From contig JAHBMJ010004878.1 in assembly GCA_018398765.1 (NCBI GenBank), positions 47,428 to 111,427 of the forward strand: a stretch of 64,000 bases of DNA, written 5' to 3'. The stretch is from Chromera velia. Lineage: Eukaryota; Sar; Chromeraceae. Under the pieces are notes generated by a model, which did not search any database, was not told the origin of the DNA, and saw only the letters and a list, made by a program, of their open reading frames with translations. A program made the translations under genes and the position numbers. Below are positions 11,380 to 22,163 of this stretch, one piece after another; positions within the stretch are counted from its first letter, which is position 1, and every line of letters starts with the position of its first letter.

Positions 11380-11820
11380 CATTTAGCATTCACTTTCATT
11401 CAAAATTGAACCTAGGATAGAATCTTTGATGTAGATTCGATTTTCCTTTATATATATGAAGTTAACAAAGTTCTAAGGAAAAAAAAGAAAGTTAGCCTGA
11501 GTTTTTATTGTTTGAAGCTTTATAGTGTAGGACCTAGACTCAACAACAAAAAAATATTAGGCATCCTTTAACTAAGTTAAACTAACTATAATAAACCTGT
11601 ATTAATTAGTAAAAAGACATAAAAAAAGACTTATTAAACTTATAATTTTTAAAAATATACTATAGTAATAATCTCTAGAATAATCTTTGATATTTCAAAA
11701 TATGTAAGTCGAGGCTTGGTAGTAGAGCGCGCAAGGCTAGGCGTGGAGCAACCATTTGCAGAGGTGACTTTTAGTAGTCTCCAGGTAGCTAGATCCTAGG
11801 GTAGATCCTGGGCGTTCAGA

Positions 11821-12989
11821 GTGACTATGTTTGATTTGATTTGATTTGATTTGATTTGATTTGAGGTAGGGCTTAAGCTCAAATCAAATATCCAGTTAGG
11901 AAGGACCTAGTGTTTAAAGACCTATCAAATACGATCAAATATTTGATCAATATGACTTTCAACCTCAAATATGAAAGTCCCCAAAAAACTTTTGCAAGTA
12001 CCGATCCGTCACGCATGCTGATTCAAATGAAAAAACCTAAATCTTGATGGTTTGCTCTCAAAAAAAAAACGTTTTGAGCTACACTGAAATTAACGTTTCA
12101 CCCCTTTTACTTCATACAGAGGTAAACCGATCAGCTGAACGTTTTCCCGAACAGCTGTGTTAACTTTTCTGGTGCTGGAACATCTTTTACGGCCCCCTTT
12201 TTGACCGTCTGCAAACATTTTACACCCCGTAAAGACATGTCACACAATCTGACAGGGTCGAACGGGAAGAAAGAGGCATTTGTTTTTAGAGCCGGGTACG
12301 CAAAAAAAATATGGTCCGTGCAAAAGGGGGCAAATGTGATTCAGTGTCAGGGCAAATGTGAAACAGGACGGTTCCAACACCAACAGCAATAGCAAACGTA
12401 TGCACGGTTCTCCGTCTCACCCCGTTGTCATCTCTCCACAACCGAATAGAAGCCCAGGAGCACCCACTCCTGGAAAGCCGAAAAGCCAGAGAAAAAGCTC
12501 TCAGCAGCTCCCACCACCGATCGATTCGATTCACATTGAAGAAAGTGATCATGAAGAAGAGGAAAAGGAAGTGCCATAAAGCTGAGTGATTGTTACCTCA
12601 ATTTTGGTACGTGCTCTAACTTTATCGTATCAATAAAAAGTCATATGCAATTTCAAATCTATCAATTTTACGTCCTTAATCTCTATTAGTACTAGAGTGA
12701 GTCTCAGTGACTAGTGTATATACACTGCCACGCAGGCATATTTTTTTTACGGAACTGATAAGTTATAATTTTATATATATTTTTTTAAATTTTTGAAACA
12801 CACATCAGAAATTGTTCAATATAACTATTGTCATGAGAAAAATGATCAGAGAGAAGTAAGTCAGTGACTCAATGAGGAACCCTAAGAGGTTAACCTCAAA
12901 TCTTACCTCAAATATCAAATATTTGAGGTTGAAGCTCAAATCAAATCAAATCAAATCAAATCAAATATAATCAAATCAAACATGGTCAC
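11821..12989. mobile_element. TIR DNA element, copy 2 (~1.17 kb)
   Basis: Same termini as copy 1: GTGACTATGTTTGATTTG on the left and CAAATCAAACATGGTCAC followed by TA on the right. The left flank reads GA instead of TA, so one boundary has mutated. Outer sequences match copy 1 closely, but the interior differs. Here 12232-12360 carries a frame DMSHNLTGSNGKKEAFVF that copy 1 lacks. The downstream frame from about 12360 (SNTNSNSKRMHGSPSH ... EEEEKEVP) stays open to its stop at 12577-12579, with a 6-bp deletion relative to copy 1. The two copies are thus different deletion products of a longer parent. Confidence 0.75.
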
Positions 12990-13660
12990 TATAGAACGCT
13001 AGGTAGAATGACGATAATGCTCTATTTAAGACACCAATTAACTCACTATCACTATCATCTATAGACCATCACTAACTCGCAACATTGATCCTAACTATGC
13101 TATCGATCGGACCTATCATATCCTAAAGCTAGTCCTAAAGCTATGTTAGGTCTAACTCTAGGTCTAACTTTGAAAGTCGGATTTTACACCGTCAATGCTT
13201 AGCTAGGTCTAGAGCTAGCCTCAGTTAGGTCAATGCTCAGATGAAAGTTTTAAAACAAACTCTAAATTTTTAAACTAGTTTCAAAAACGAAAAAAGTTTT
13301 TAAATGATATATTGAAATGTACATACATTCCTGGCACGCCAGGCATATACCCCCTTTTCGTGCCTGTCTAGCAGCTTGCGTCTCACAATGAAGTTAAATG
13401 AAATAGTCCTTGGCAGATATCATCCTCCAGGATTTGCTCCTCCAGTGGCAGTCCCCCCCGCAAAAGATCGAAGAGCTCTCTTTTTCTCTTCCCAGGCCCA
13501 CATTCCACGACGGAACATGTAGCTGCACGCAAGAAAAACATAAAGGGGACAGATCGTGGAAAAACAGAGTTGGACGCAAAAACACAAGCAAAAAGATGTA
13601 GAGACGCAAAAACAGGCAGTCGCGCTCGTCATGCCGATTTCCTTTGTGTTTTACTCGCTC

Positions 13661-13847
13661 ATTCACTCATTCACTCACTGACTCACTCACTCACTCACTC
13701 ACTCACTCACTCACTCACTCACCCGAAGACGGACTTTCTGGTTTTCTCTTTTCTTCTTTGATTGCTTCCCCCTTCAGACACAAAGAGAAACTACATGTTT
13801 CCTCCTCTCCCTTCTTTTCTTCATGTGCACAACAGACAAAAAATAAA

Positions 13848-13880
<33 letters not shown>

Positions 13881-14109
13881 AAAAAAGAAAGAAAGAAGAG
13901 CAAAGGACAGACGGACTATGTGGTTTCTTTCCCTCCTCTTCTTCCTGACAGACTGTATGGTTTCTTTCCCTCCTTTTCTTCATGTACACAACAGACAGAC
14001 AGACAGACAGACGGACAGACAGACAGGCAGGCAGGCAGGCAGACAGACAGACAGACAGGCAGGCAGGCAGGCAGGCAGACAGGCAGGCAGGCAGGCAGAC
14101 AGGCAGGCA

Positions 14110-14146
<37 letters not shown>

Positions 14147-14147
14147 A
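13661..14147. repeat. Cluster of microsatellites: (TCAC)n, (GAAA)n, (CAGG/CAGA)n
   Basis: (TCAC)n lies at about 13661-13723, (GAAA)n at 13849-13897 and (CAGA/CAGG)n at 13987-14147. Between them sit copies of a short unit ending ttcttcatgtacacaacagac (about 13789-13845, 13914-13996 and 14145-14197). Similar units precede the other long microsatellites of the window. Confidence 0.85.
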
Positions 14148-14179
14148 CTATATGTTTCTCCTTTCCCCTCCTCTTCTTC

Positions 14180-14470
14180 ATGAACACAACAGACAAAAAG
14201 AAAGAAAGTAACAAAGACAAAAGAACATCACGACGACTCAGACAAAGTGGGCAGAGGGGCCGAAAGGTGGGAGTTAAGCGCCCCTTGACTCTAAACCTGC
14301 CCATGGGACTTCACGCGATCACTTGTTCGTCACTCGCTACTGTCCTGCTGCTTCCACTCAACACAAGCGAGAGAAAAAAAGGAAGAAGACAAGAAAAAAC
14401 AAACAAGAAAAAAATAAGGAAAGACAAACCGCACGTGGGAACCGGCACCGTCATGGTCTTTAGGCAGGGG
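14180..14470. repeat. ~280-bp duplicated segment, copy A (empty MITE site)
   Basis: Aligns with 20920-21360 along its length, for example agaacatcacgacgactcagacaaagtgggcag and gcgccccttga. Copy B contains an extra ~150-bp inverted-repeat element after aaagaaagnaa that is absent here, so this copy shows the pre-insertion state. It also supplies the last ~50 codons of the minus-strand gene at 14311-15528. Confidence 0.8.
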
Positions 14471-15528
14471 GTGGGCAGACAGACGATTTGCGACGATTTG
14501 CCTGACCTTTTCTTTTCCTGTTTTCTGATCCACTTCCTGTACATGTGGATCGGGTGGTTTCTGCACTTGAGTCTCAAATTGGACTTCGTGTACAGAATCT
14601 CCGCCAGCGACAAGTCCCGCACCACCGAGGCATTCTCCACAACGTGGGGGAAGGGACGACTGCTCGCACGGGCACCTCTCGGGGCCGCATTTCGAAACAG
14701 GTCGCACTCTCTCACGAGACGCCAGAGACGGCTGATTCGGCCCTTCTCGAATTTACTCGAATTTTCCAACACAGAAGCATCCGTAGACAGAGACGACGAA
14801 GACGACAACACCCTCTGAAGCACTGACAGCGCTTCCTCCGCCTCAGCTGTCCCCCTGCTTTTCTCATACGCCTCTATTGCGATGGTTGCCACATGCGAAT
14901 ACTGCGCTTCCACCGACCGGTCGGAAGCCCCCCCCCCTCCTCCTCCTCCACTGGCCTTCCTTTCCCTTTCCCCCCCCTGGTCATCTGTTATTGTTTCCAC
15001 TTCATCTGGGTCACTCTCTTTCTCTTTTTTTCCTTTTCCTTTTCCTTCGTCTGGGTCTTTCTTTGTGTCCCATGATCCCGGGGTTCCCATTCCGCTGTGG
15101 GCCCGCCCATGAAACCGTTCTAGCATATCCAGAATGTACAGCTTTCTGTCCGGTCGAACGGCCCTCTCTGCAGGTAGACGGTACCTCTTCTCGGTGGTGC
15201 TATACACCCGCATCCACCGTTCCCTTTGGTGTGCTTCTGGGGTTTTGTTGTACGGAACTTCAACCCGCCAAACGTATCCTAGATTCTCCTGTGGAGTCCG
15301 TTTCGAGAGCGGCCATGCCTCTCTGATGTCCGGGGAAAAATTTTGACTTCCGTGGCCGGGTGCAGGGAAGCGTGTGGGGTTTCTCGTTTCTCGTCTGAAG
15401 CCCCACCGAGGAGTGAGAATATCTGTTCGTACAAGATGGTATAGACCGGGTTTCTTGTAAATGCTGTTCGGACCATGGCGGACGCCACAAACGGGAAACT
15501 TTGCACCTAAATGACCTCCCTTGGGCAT
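14311..15528 (-). CDS. Hypothetical basic protein, single open frame, possibly mitochondrial
   Basis: 405 aa if read to the TGA at 14311-14313. The first ~150 residues are Arg-, Pro- and aromatic-rich (MPKGGHLGAKFPVCGVRHGP, later YNKTPEAHQRERWMRVYSTT). A low-complexity acidic/lysine and poly-Gly stretch follows (DPDEGKGKGKKEKESDPDE, then GGGGGGG), then a helical second domain (YSHVATIAIEAYEKSRG ... AEEALSVLQRVLSSSSS). The style recalls taxon-specific mitochondrial ribosome proteins, but no known family is visible. Residues past about 355 turn hydrophobic (LIFFLFVFSCLLPFFLSLVL) and come from a duplicated repeat, so the native C-terminus is probably about 50 residues shorter or spliced elsewhere. 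The gene diverges from the SET gene at 16075. Confidence 0.6.
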   Translation of the reverse strand: MPKGGHLGAKFPVCGVRHGPNSIYKKPGLYHLVRTDILTPRWGFRRETRNPTRFPAPGHGSQNFSPDIREAWPLSKRTPQENLGYVWRVEVPYNKTPEAHQRERWMRVYSTTEKRYRLPAERAVRPDRKLYILDMLERFHGRAHSGMGTPGSWDTKKDPDEGKGKGKKEKESDPDEVETITDDQGGERERKASGGGGGGGASDRSVEAQYSHVATIAIEAYEKSRGTAEAEEALSVLQRVLSSSSSLSTDASVLENSSKFEKGRISRLWRLVRECDLFRNAAPRGARASSRPFPHVVENASVVRDLSLAEILYTKSNLRLKCRNHPIHMYRKWIRKQEKKRSGKSSQIVCLPTPCLKTMTVPVPTCGLSFLIFFLFVFSCLLPFFLSLVLSGSSRTVASDEQVIA

Positions 15529-16074
15529 TCTTCTTTCTCAAGACCCTTTTCTCTTGCAAAGGCTCAAGGAGACGGATAACAGCAGTGAAGATATAGACTG
15601 CCGTTGCAAAGCACTTCACCGAGCATGGAAATGGAACCCGAGGAAGACCCTTGCTCCCCTGCCAGATTGATACATACGTGATTGCGTTGATTGATTCAAG
15701 AGACATCGATCTTTCAGGACACGGCATGACAGGGCAATGCATGAGTCTGTGAATGAGCGCCATATGTGCGCCGCTCACAGCTGGCGCATGCTGGCGCTCG
15801 ATGATAGCCAGAGAATTATAATTCTTTGCCCCGGCATGCGCGCGGTGCTGCCAAATATTTATAGGCGATTCGATCATCATGCAGGCTGAACATCATTTGA
15901 GGCATGCATGATCGAGGGTTGATCATGGTTGATCGAGCAACCTGGCTGCCCAATGCTGCCCACTGTTTCACCGTTTCACTGTATGTCAATCACAACGCGC
16001 ACTCACGTTTGTCTACACGCCATTGACAGTAAACAGTCCTGCATCTGCTTCCGTGATCCTTCTTCAATCTGGGT

Positions 16075-19013
16075 ATGGAGACGGTCCGAGCGACTGCTGC
16101 GATGCGGCCGGGGTCTCTGGTTGTCTTGGTCAACCTGAGTTCTCCCAAGGGTATGGAGCTGAACGGCGAAACCGGAGTCGTTCTCTCCATGCCTACTGTG
16201 AATTCGGAAACCTCCGCTGATGCGGCAGGAGCCGTTCGGATTCCTGTGGAGCTTGATGAGTCCAGAAAACAATTTCAACTGAAAGCCGAAAATTTGGTTT
16301 TACTTGACCAGGCAACGGAAGAGGTGTTGTTGCAACAGAGAAAGCGCCCCTTCGGAGGGGAGACCCCTCGCGTTTTCGTGAGGAAAAGCGAAGATGCGGG
16401 AAGAGTTCTCTGTGCTTCTGAGCCCTTTAGTGGGGGTGCTGTGATCGGTCAGGCACTTTACTTTTTGCAGGACCCCGGTTGGTCCTGCTTTCATTTCTTT
16501 TTTTATGGCTCTGTCACATTCTTGAGTGAATCTTCAACGCGTTCGTTTCCGCCTCTCCGAAAAGATATTGTACCTGCATTCTCAAGTGTCCTTTTACCTT
16601 TCTGCATTCAAACGCCTTTCTGTCTGAACCCTTGCCCTTCTTCGCGTCGTTGGCGCCCTTGGTCGATCCGTGCCCTTCTCTTCTCTTCTCTTCTCGTGTC
16701 TGTCTTTCTCTGCAGTCCGTGAGGCCCCCGTGTTGTCCGTTTCCGACGGGACGGCCGTACCCCCGCCCGTGGAGAAGGCGGCAGAGGCAGAAGGCAAAGG
16801 TGGGGAGGAGGGGGGGCAGAGCGAGCAGTTAGTTGCCGACGCCTCGGTGCTACAGCACCAAGAGGCCCAGAATGTGTGGAGAGTTCTTTTCGCTTTCTGC
16901 AAATTGGATCTCTGGGCCCGATCCCATGTGTTGAACCACTTTGTCCCCCCCGCACAGCTAGCGACTGAGTGTCCGTTCTTTGCCCTTTATGTTGAAGTCA
17001 GCGCTTTGGCAGCTGCGCAGCCGTGGGCCAAGGCAGTGGAGGGTGTGAGTGCCCGAACGCTTCTCCGAGTTTCCTTGGCGTGGGCGTGCAATTCGTTTGA
17101 GTGGAGCCATCGCCAGGGGGAGAGGGGGGGAGGGAATGATACAAGACAAGGAAAGGGAGGGGCGGCCCCGGGAGGTTCTGTTGGTTCGGCAATGTTTCGC
17201 ATCTGCTCGAAGTTGAGACACTCGTGCGAACCGAATGCCCAATTCGTTCAACCAAATTGCGCTTCCATGAGGGGGGAAAATGCACCAGACAGCAGGGAGA
17301 AGGGAGTCGGTGTAAGCTCCGACAAGGCACTCATCGTCACCCTGCGGCCAATTGCGGCCGGGGAGGAGATCACGATCTCTTACCTTCCACCCGCCTACCC
17401 GAGACTGCTCCGTCGCGATATTCTGCGGAAACAGTATCTTTTCGACTGCAGCTGCACGCGTTGTTGTGCGGAGGCAGAGGAGAAAGGGGGGGATGAAAAC
17501 GTTGACAGTGAACGAGTGCCAGCCCAAGTGAAGGAAATTGGGGCGCGACTGTTGAGAACGAAAACCTGCGGAGTGATGTCAAGTAGCATCATCTCAGAGA
17601 AAGAGAAAGAAAATGAGAAAAGTGGGGAGTCCGAAGAGGACCCCGAGAGCAGCTCTACACAGATGGATGATCCGGCTGCATTGGCTGAGATGGCGGAGAT
17701 GCATCGATTGGTATGCACTCGAGGCCGCTGTGCTCCGACTGGGAGTGAGGGCCCTAGACTTCCTTCAGGGGTGTCAAGAGAGGCCGTGAGGTCCCGTCTC
17801 CTTGCAACCGTTTCAGAAGACAGAGATCGACTCAAGAAGGCCAGACAGATGTTTGGGGATTTGCATTGGATGTGTCAGAAGTCTCGTTTGCTTCTCTTGC
17901 AGGCACGTCTGGCTCTTTTTCTGTTTGACAGGGAGGCCATAGGAGGTCTGTGTGAGGAAGGAGGGGGAAGTGTGGTGGTTGAGTTGGACACGCAGGAGGA
18001 GAAAGAGGCAAAGAGGGAGGTGATCGAGGAGTGCAAGTGGCACCTCTTGTGGCAAAAATTTAAAGGTCGGCCGGGACGTCTCAACAAAAAAAAAGAAAAA
18101 GACCGTGAAGGGAAAGGAAGGAGTTTGGCGATTGGAAGTGAAGTTGCTCCTGTGTATTCGCTGTCGCTCTCTTAGGGATGGTATGTTGATGATTCTCCTT
18201 TTTTTTTCTCTCAAAGATCTGGAGGAGAAAGATCTTCTCACGTGGCTCGGTACCAGCGCTTTCTTTTTTGGGACTTTCCCTCTCGCTGTTTGCTTTACAC
18301 TGCTTTTCTTTTCTTGTTTTTCGTTGTGTTTGTCTCGTTCATGCATTCGTTTTGCATGTCTGGTAATATGGGTTCCCTTTTAATTGATTCGATTCATTCA
18401 TTTTCATTCGGCACTTTGTTTTCCTTCTCCCCCTGTTCTCTGTTCATCTTTTTATCTTTCTGTCTGTCTCTCTGCGTGTGGTGTCTGTCCGTGCGTGCAA
18501 GTGCCTTCCTGCCTGTCTGCAGGGGAGAAGGGGCTCTTCTGCCGGACGCACGAGGCCAATGTGTTCGTCCTGGCGTCGCGCTTCTTCATTTCCGTGGGCG
18601 ACACTGACAATGCAAAGCAACTCCTGAATGTAGTTCGGTCGGCAGAGAGCGTGCGCGTGTGTGGTGACGACGAGCAGCTGCAGCCTCATCGTTCTCGTCT
18701 GGGAGCAAGCTTAAAAGACCCTCTGCCGCCTAGCAGCAGAACGAGAAGTCAGTCGACGGACGTTGACGTCGGGAGAGAAGTATCCGAAACAGAAGACGGA
18801 TTCAACGGAAGTACCGGTGGGGGGAACAGAAATGGGGGCCCCTTGAGGCAAGATTCGACTGAGAATGCTCATGAGGGCGGTGAGGAAAGAAGGAGAAGTA
18901 TGACCTTACCTTGCTCCTACTACGGGAAGGTCTTGTTCCCTGACACTCTGGAAGTGGGGGTCCGGTCTGAAGTCTCCAGAATGCTGTGTGAGTGTGATAT
19001 GCTCAATTTCTGA
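16075..19013 (+). CDS. SMYD-like SET-domain protein (protein lysine methyltransferase), three exons
   Basis: Exons 16075-16447, 16716-18065 and 18523-19013 give 737 aa with consistent phases (1 and 1). SET-domain landmarks run in order. The N-flank GRVLCASEPFSGGAVI (109-124) continues across the first junction as VREAPVL, equivalent to the G-L-x-A ... G-E-x-I start. RHSCEPNA (292-299) matches the NHSCxPN motif of the S-adenosylmethionine site. GEEITISYL (340-348) carries the catalytic-type Tyr. A post-SET cysteine cluster, CSCTRC, lies at 369-374. The SET halves are separated by a long insert as in SMYD proteins, but I find no MYND finger. A charged insert (EKEKENEKSGESEEDPES) precedes the helical C-terminal part. 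Donors are GTCAGG and GTCGGC. The C-terminal exon is low in structure, and a GTGAGT right before its stop leaves the final residues uncertain. Confidence 0.85.
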
Positions 19014-19499
19014 CCGAACTGTTTATTTAAGAAGTACTTTTCCATATACTTATGGAATGATAGGATTAAAAAGGATGCCGTGTGTGTTTATTCTTCAATT
19101 GAAAACCGTTTGCGGGCCATTGAATTGCGGCACACGCTGTGACGCTGGACCTGTCTAGGGACCTGTGCAGGCCGGCCAAGGAGGCTAGCCAAGGAGGCCG
19201 ATCTGATGTAGTCTGATGCCGTAGTGATTTGTCTAACTAGGTGTCTAAACGCTTTCCTCAGAAGTATTTAGAAGCTATGCGTCAGATCGAAATTCAACAA
19301 AACAAAAAACTTGTATATAACATACAATTTGGTCTAGAATTAATTTGGTGAAATGAATAATCAAAAGCAAGTTTTTCACTTCACTTATATTAATTAATCA
19401 ATCAATAGGATAGGAAAGAATAAGTGATAAGTGATTTATTGGTGCCCTAGGACACTGTCGTTACACTACAGTCTGTCGTCGTTTTGTTTTTTAGAGGAT

Positions 19500-19570
19500 T
19501 TTATGTTCCGGGATTCGAACCGGGAATCCCCGTGGTCCACTGCTAGGTATCGGCTTGCACCGATGATCAT
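19500..19570 (-). mobile_element. tRNA-like SINE fragment, copy 2
   Basis: The minus strand reads tagcagtgg (A-box-like), then ~20 bp later GGTTCGAATCCCGG, a perfect polymerase III B box and T-arm. It lacks a complete cloverleaf, so it is not a tRNA gene. It matches the damaged copy at 3068-3112. Confidence 0.45.
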
Positions 19571-19610
19571 AATCAGATCATTTGTTCACGTAGCCTAGTG
19601 ACGTAGGATA

Positions 19611-20060
19611 TAGTGACCACATTTGATTTGGTTTGATTTGATTTGAAGTAGGGCTTAACCTCAAGTCAAATTTTAGGCCTAGTCTTAGGCCTGAGAAGCT
19701 TTAGCATGATAGGGCCTATCAAATCCTATCAAATCTACTTCAAATCTGACCCTTTAACCTCAAATCTTCGAGGTGACTCTCTAGGATGACTCTAAGATAA
19801 AAACTTATCTAAGCTCTTAGCTTCGACCATAGCTCATTAATTTTAAGAGTCTTAATTTAGCTTTTAGTCTAGTTTTTAGTGATTTTCTTGTCTGTAGGGC
19901 TTTCTAGTGGTGTCGACTGTGTCATGTCCTAGGTCATGTCGTTTTCAGTGCTGTCGAGAGTGACCTCTAGACTTCAACTTCAAATCTACCTCAAATCTGA
20001 TCAAATTTAAGCTTGAAGCTCAAATCAAATCAAATCCTATCAAATCAAATCTTGTCACTA
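19611..20060. mobile_element. Short TIR element of the same superfamily (~450 bp, MITE-like)
   Basis: Begins TA|GTGACCACATTTGATTTGG and ends CAAATCAAATCTTGTCAC|TA. Subterminal blocks (gtagggcttaacctcaa at the left, gaagctcaaatcaaatc at the right) match those of the 1.1-kb elements, but the internal coding remnant is gone. 20061-20400 is AT-rich without a gene. Confidence 0.7.
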
Positions 20061-20410
20061 CTACTCGACTCACTAGTAGAATACTGCTTTTAAAAACGTG
20101 CTTTTTAGGTTATAAAGGTGAATTTTATAATGAACTAACTAGGGAGCTATTAAAAAATGTTTAATCAAAAGTAATATGTATATGCTATAAGTTTCTATTA
20201 TTACTTTATATTACTTTCTAAATTTAATAAATTATAGTTTCTAACTAGGCTTCTAAGTATATAATAATTACTGCAAATTAAATTGCATTATAACTATACT
20301 AATTAAGTGTATTGATCATATGATCTTTAAAAGACTCTAATAATAAAGAGCTCTATTTTAAGGAAAAATTTCCGAAAAAAAAACTAGAGTAGGTGTTTTG
20401 GTTTTCCAGG

Positions 20411-20455
20411 GGAGTGAGAGAGAGACTGAGGGAGATAGATAGATAGAGAGCTAGA

Positions 20456-20494
<39 letters not shown>

Positions 20495-20750
20495 GAAAGA
20501 GAAACAGAAAGAGAAACAGAAAGAGAAAGAGAATGAATGAGAGAGAGAGAGAGTCAGACAGACAGAAAAAGAGAGAGGAAGGAAGGAAGGAAGGAAGGAA
20601 GGAAGGCCGGAAGGAAGGAAGGAAGGAAGGAAGGAAGGACGGAAGGAAGGAAGGAAGGAAGGAAGGAAGGAAGGAACAAAGAAACGAAAGAAACGAAGAA
20701 ACAAAGTAAGAAAGAAAGGAAAAAAGAAAGGACGAAATGAAGCTAGAAAT
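20411..20750 (+). repeat. Purine microsatellites (GA)n, (GAAACA)n, (GGAA)n
   Basis: A continuous purine-rich stretch on the plus strand: GA run, GAAACAGAAA run, then GGAA run (20577-20675). A dispersed cttcatgaacacaacagac unit follows at about 20850-20940. Confidence 0.9.
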
Positions 20751-20919
20751 GAAGAGAGACAGACAGAAAGAAAAGAAAGAAAAAGCGAACGAACGAAAGA
20801 CAGAAAGATAGAAAGAAAACAAGACGAGAAAAAAAAAGGAAGAAAAGAAAAACTACACGTTTCTTCTTCTCCCTTCTACAGAAAGACAGACAGACTAGAT
20901 GGTTTCCTTCCCTCCTTTT

Positions 20920-21259
20920 CTTCATGAACACAACAGACAAAAAGAGAGAAAGCAATATTATCACAGACAGTGAGGATGAGATAATTCCATCTGCAAAAGT
21001 CCGCGTGGTTCCGCGTGCGCGGATTTCACTAAACAACTTTTGCACGCGGCTTTTGCGCGCGGGCTTTTTCAGACGGAATTATCTCATCCTCACTGTCAGT
21101 GATAATAAAGACAAAAGAACATCACGACAACTCAGACAAAGTGGGCAGGGGGCCCGAAAGGTGAGATTTAAGCGCCCCTTGAGTCTCAACCTCCCGACAG
21201 GACTTTACGCCATCTCTTGTTCGTCGCACGCTACTGTCCTGCTGCTTCCACTCAACCCA

Positions 21260-21292
<33 letters not shown>

Positions 21293-21360
21293 AGAAGACA
21301 AGAAACAACAAAAAAGAAAAAAAGAAGGAAAAACTGCACGTCATGGTCTTTTGACAGGGC
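20920..21360. repeat. Duplicated segment, copy B, carrying a MITE insertion
   Basis: Matches 14180-14470 on both sides of the inserted inverted-repeat element at 20957-21107. It differs by scattered substitutions and an expanded GA run at 21261-21287. Confidence 0.8.
20957..21107. mobile_element. ~150-bp MITE with ~30-36 bp terminal inverted repeats
   Basis: The left end attatcacagacagtgagg...gataattcc is the near-exact reverse complement of the right end ggaattatctcatcc...gtgataat. The interior is GC-rich (ccgcgtggttccgcgtgcgcgg) and unrelated to the flanks. The paralogous segment at 14198-14215 lacks it. It has no coding capacity. Confidence 0.85.
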
Positions 21361-21384
21361 TGGGGGGGTGGGGGGGCGCCACAG

Positions 21385-21473
21385 AAAGAGAAAGAAAGAA
21401 AGACAGAAAGAAAAGAAAGAAAAGAAAGAAAAGAAAGAAAGAAAGAAAGAAAGGAAGGAAGGAAAAAAGGAAG

Positions 21474-21534
<61 letters not shown>

Positions 21535-21547
21535 GAAAAAAGAAAGG

Positions 21548-21589
<42 letters not shown>

Positions 21590-21774
21590 AAGAAAAGAAA
21601 GAAAGAAAGAAAGAAAGACAAAAAAAAGAAAAAAAAAAAAAGAAAGAGAAAAAAAGAAAAAAAGAGAAAAGAAGAAAGAAAGAAAGAAAGAAAAAAAGAA
21701 AGAGAAAAAAAGAAAGAAAGAGAAAAAAAAAAGAAAGAAAGAAAGAAAGAAAAAAAGAAAGAAAGAAAGAGAAA

Positions 21775-21806
<32 letters not shown>

Positions 21807-21910
21807 AACAAAAGAAAGAAAGAAAAGAAACAAAAGAAAGAAAGAAAGAAAGAAAGAAAGACAAAAAAAGAAAGAGAAAAAAAGAAAAAGAAAAAAAGAA
21901 AGAGAAAGAA

Positions 21911-21942
<32 letters not shown>

Positions 21943-21946
21943 GAAA

Positions 21947-21978
<32 letters not shown>

Positions 21979-21992
21979 AAAAGAAAAAAGAG

Positions 21993-22023
<31 letters not shown>

Positions 22024-22067
22024 GAAAGAAAGAGAAAGAAAGAAAGAGAAAAAAAGAAAGAGAAAAA

Positions 22068-22103
<36 letters not shown>

Positions 22104-22163
22104 AAAGAAAGAAAAGAAAGAAAGAAAGAAAGAAAGAAAGAAATAAAGAAAGAAAAAAGAGAG
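21385..22163 (+). repeat. ~780-bp almost pure purine tract, (GAAA)n-based
   Basis: GAAAG, GAAA and GA runs with very few pyrimidines on the plus strand (only occasional C or T). All long frames on both strands (Lys/Arg/Glu one way, Ser/Phe/Leu the other) are by-products of the repeat. Confidence 0.95.

Noticed and set aside
13388-13522. Short plus-strand frame starting MKLNEIVLGRYHPPGFAPP (44 codons)
   Set aside because: Protein-like and proline-rich, but too short, with no homologue recognised and no splice partner.
19505-19565. tRNA gene
   Set aside because: Good T-arm and B box, but no acceptor stem or anticodon arm can be paired. Treated as a SINE piece.
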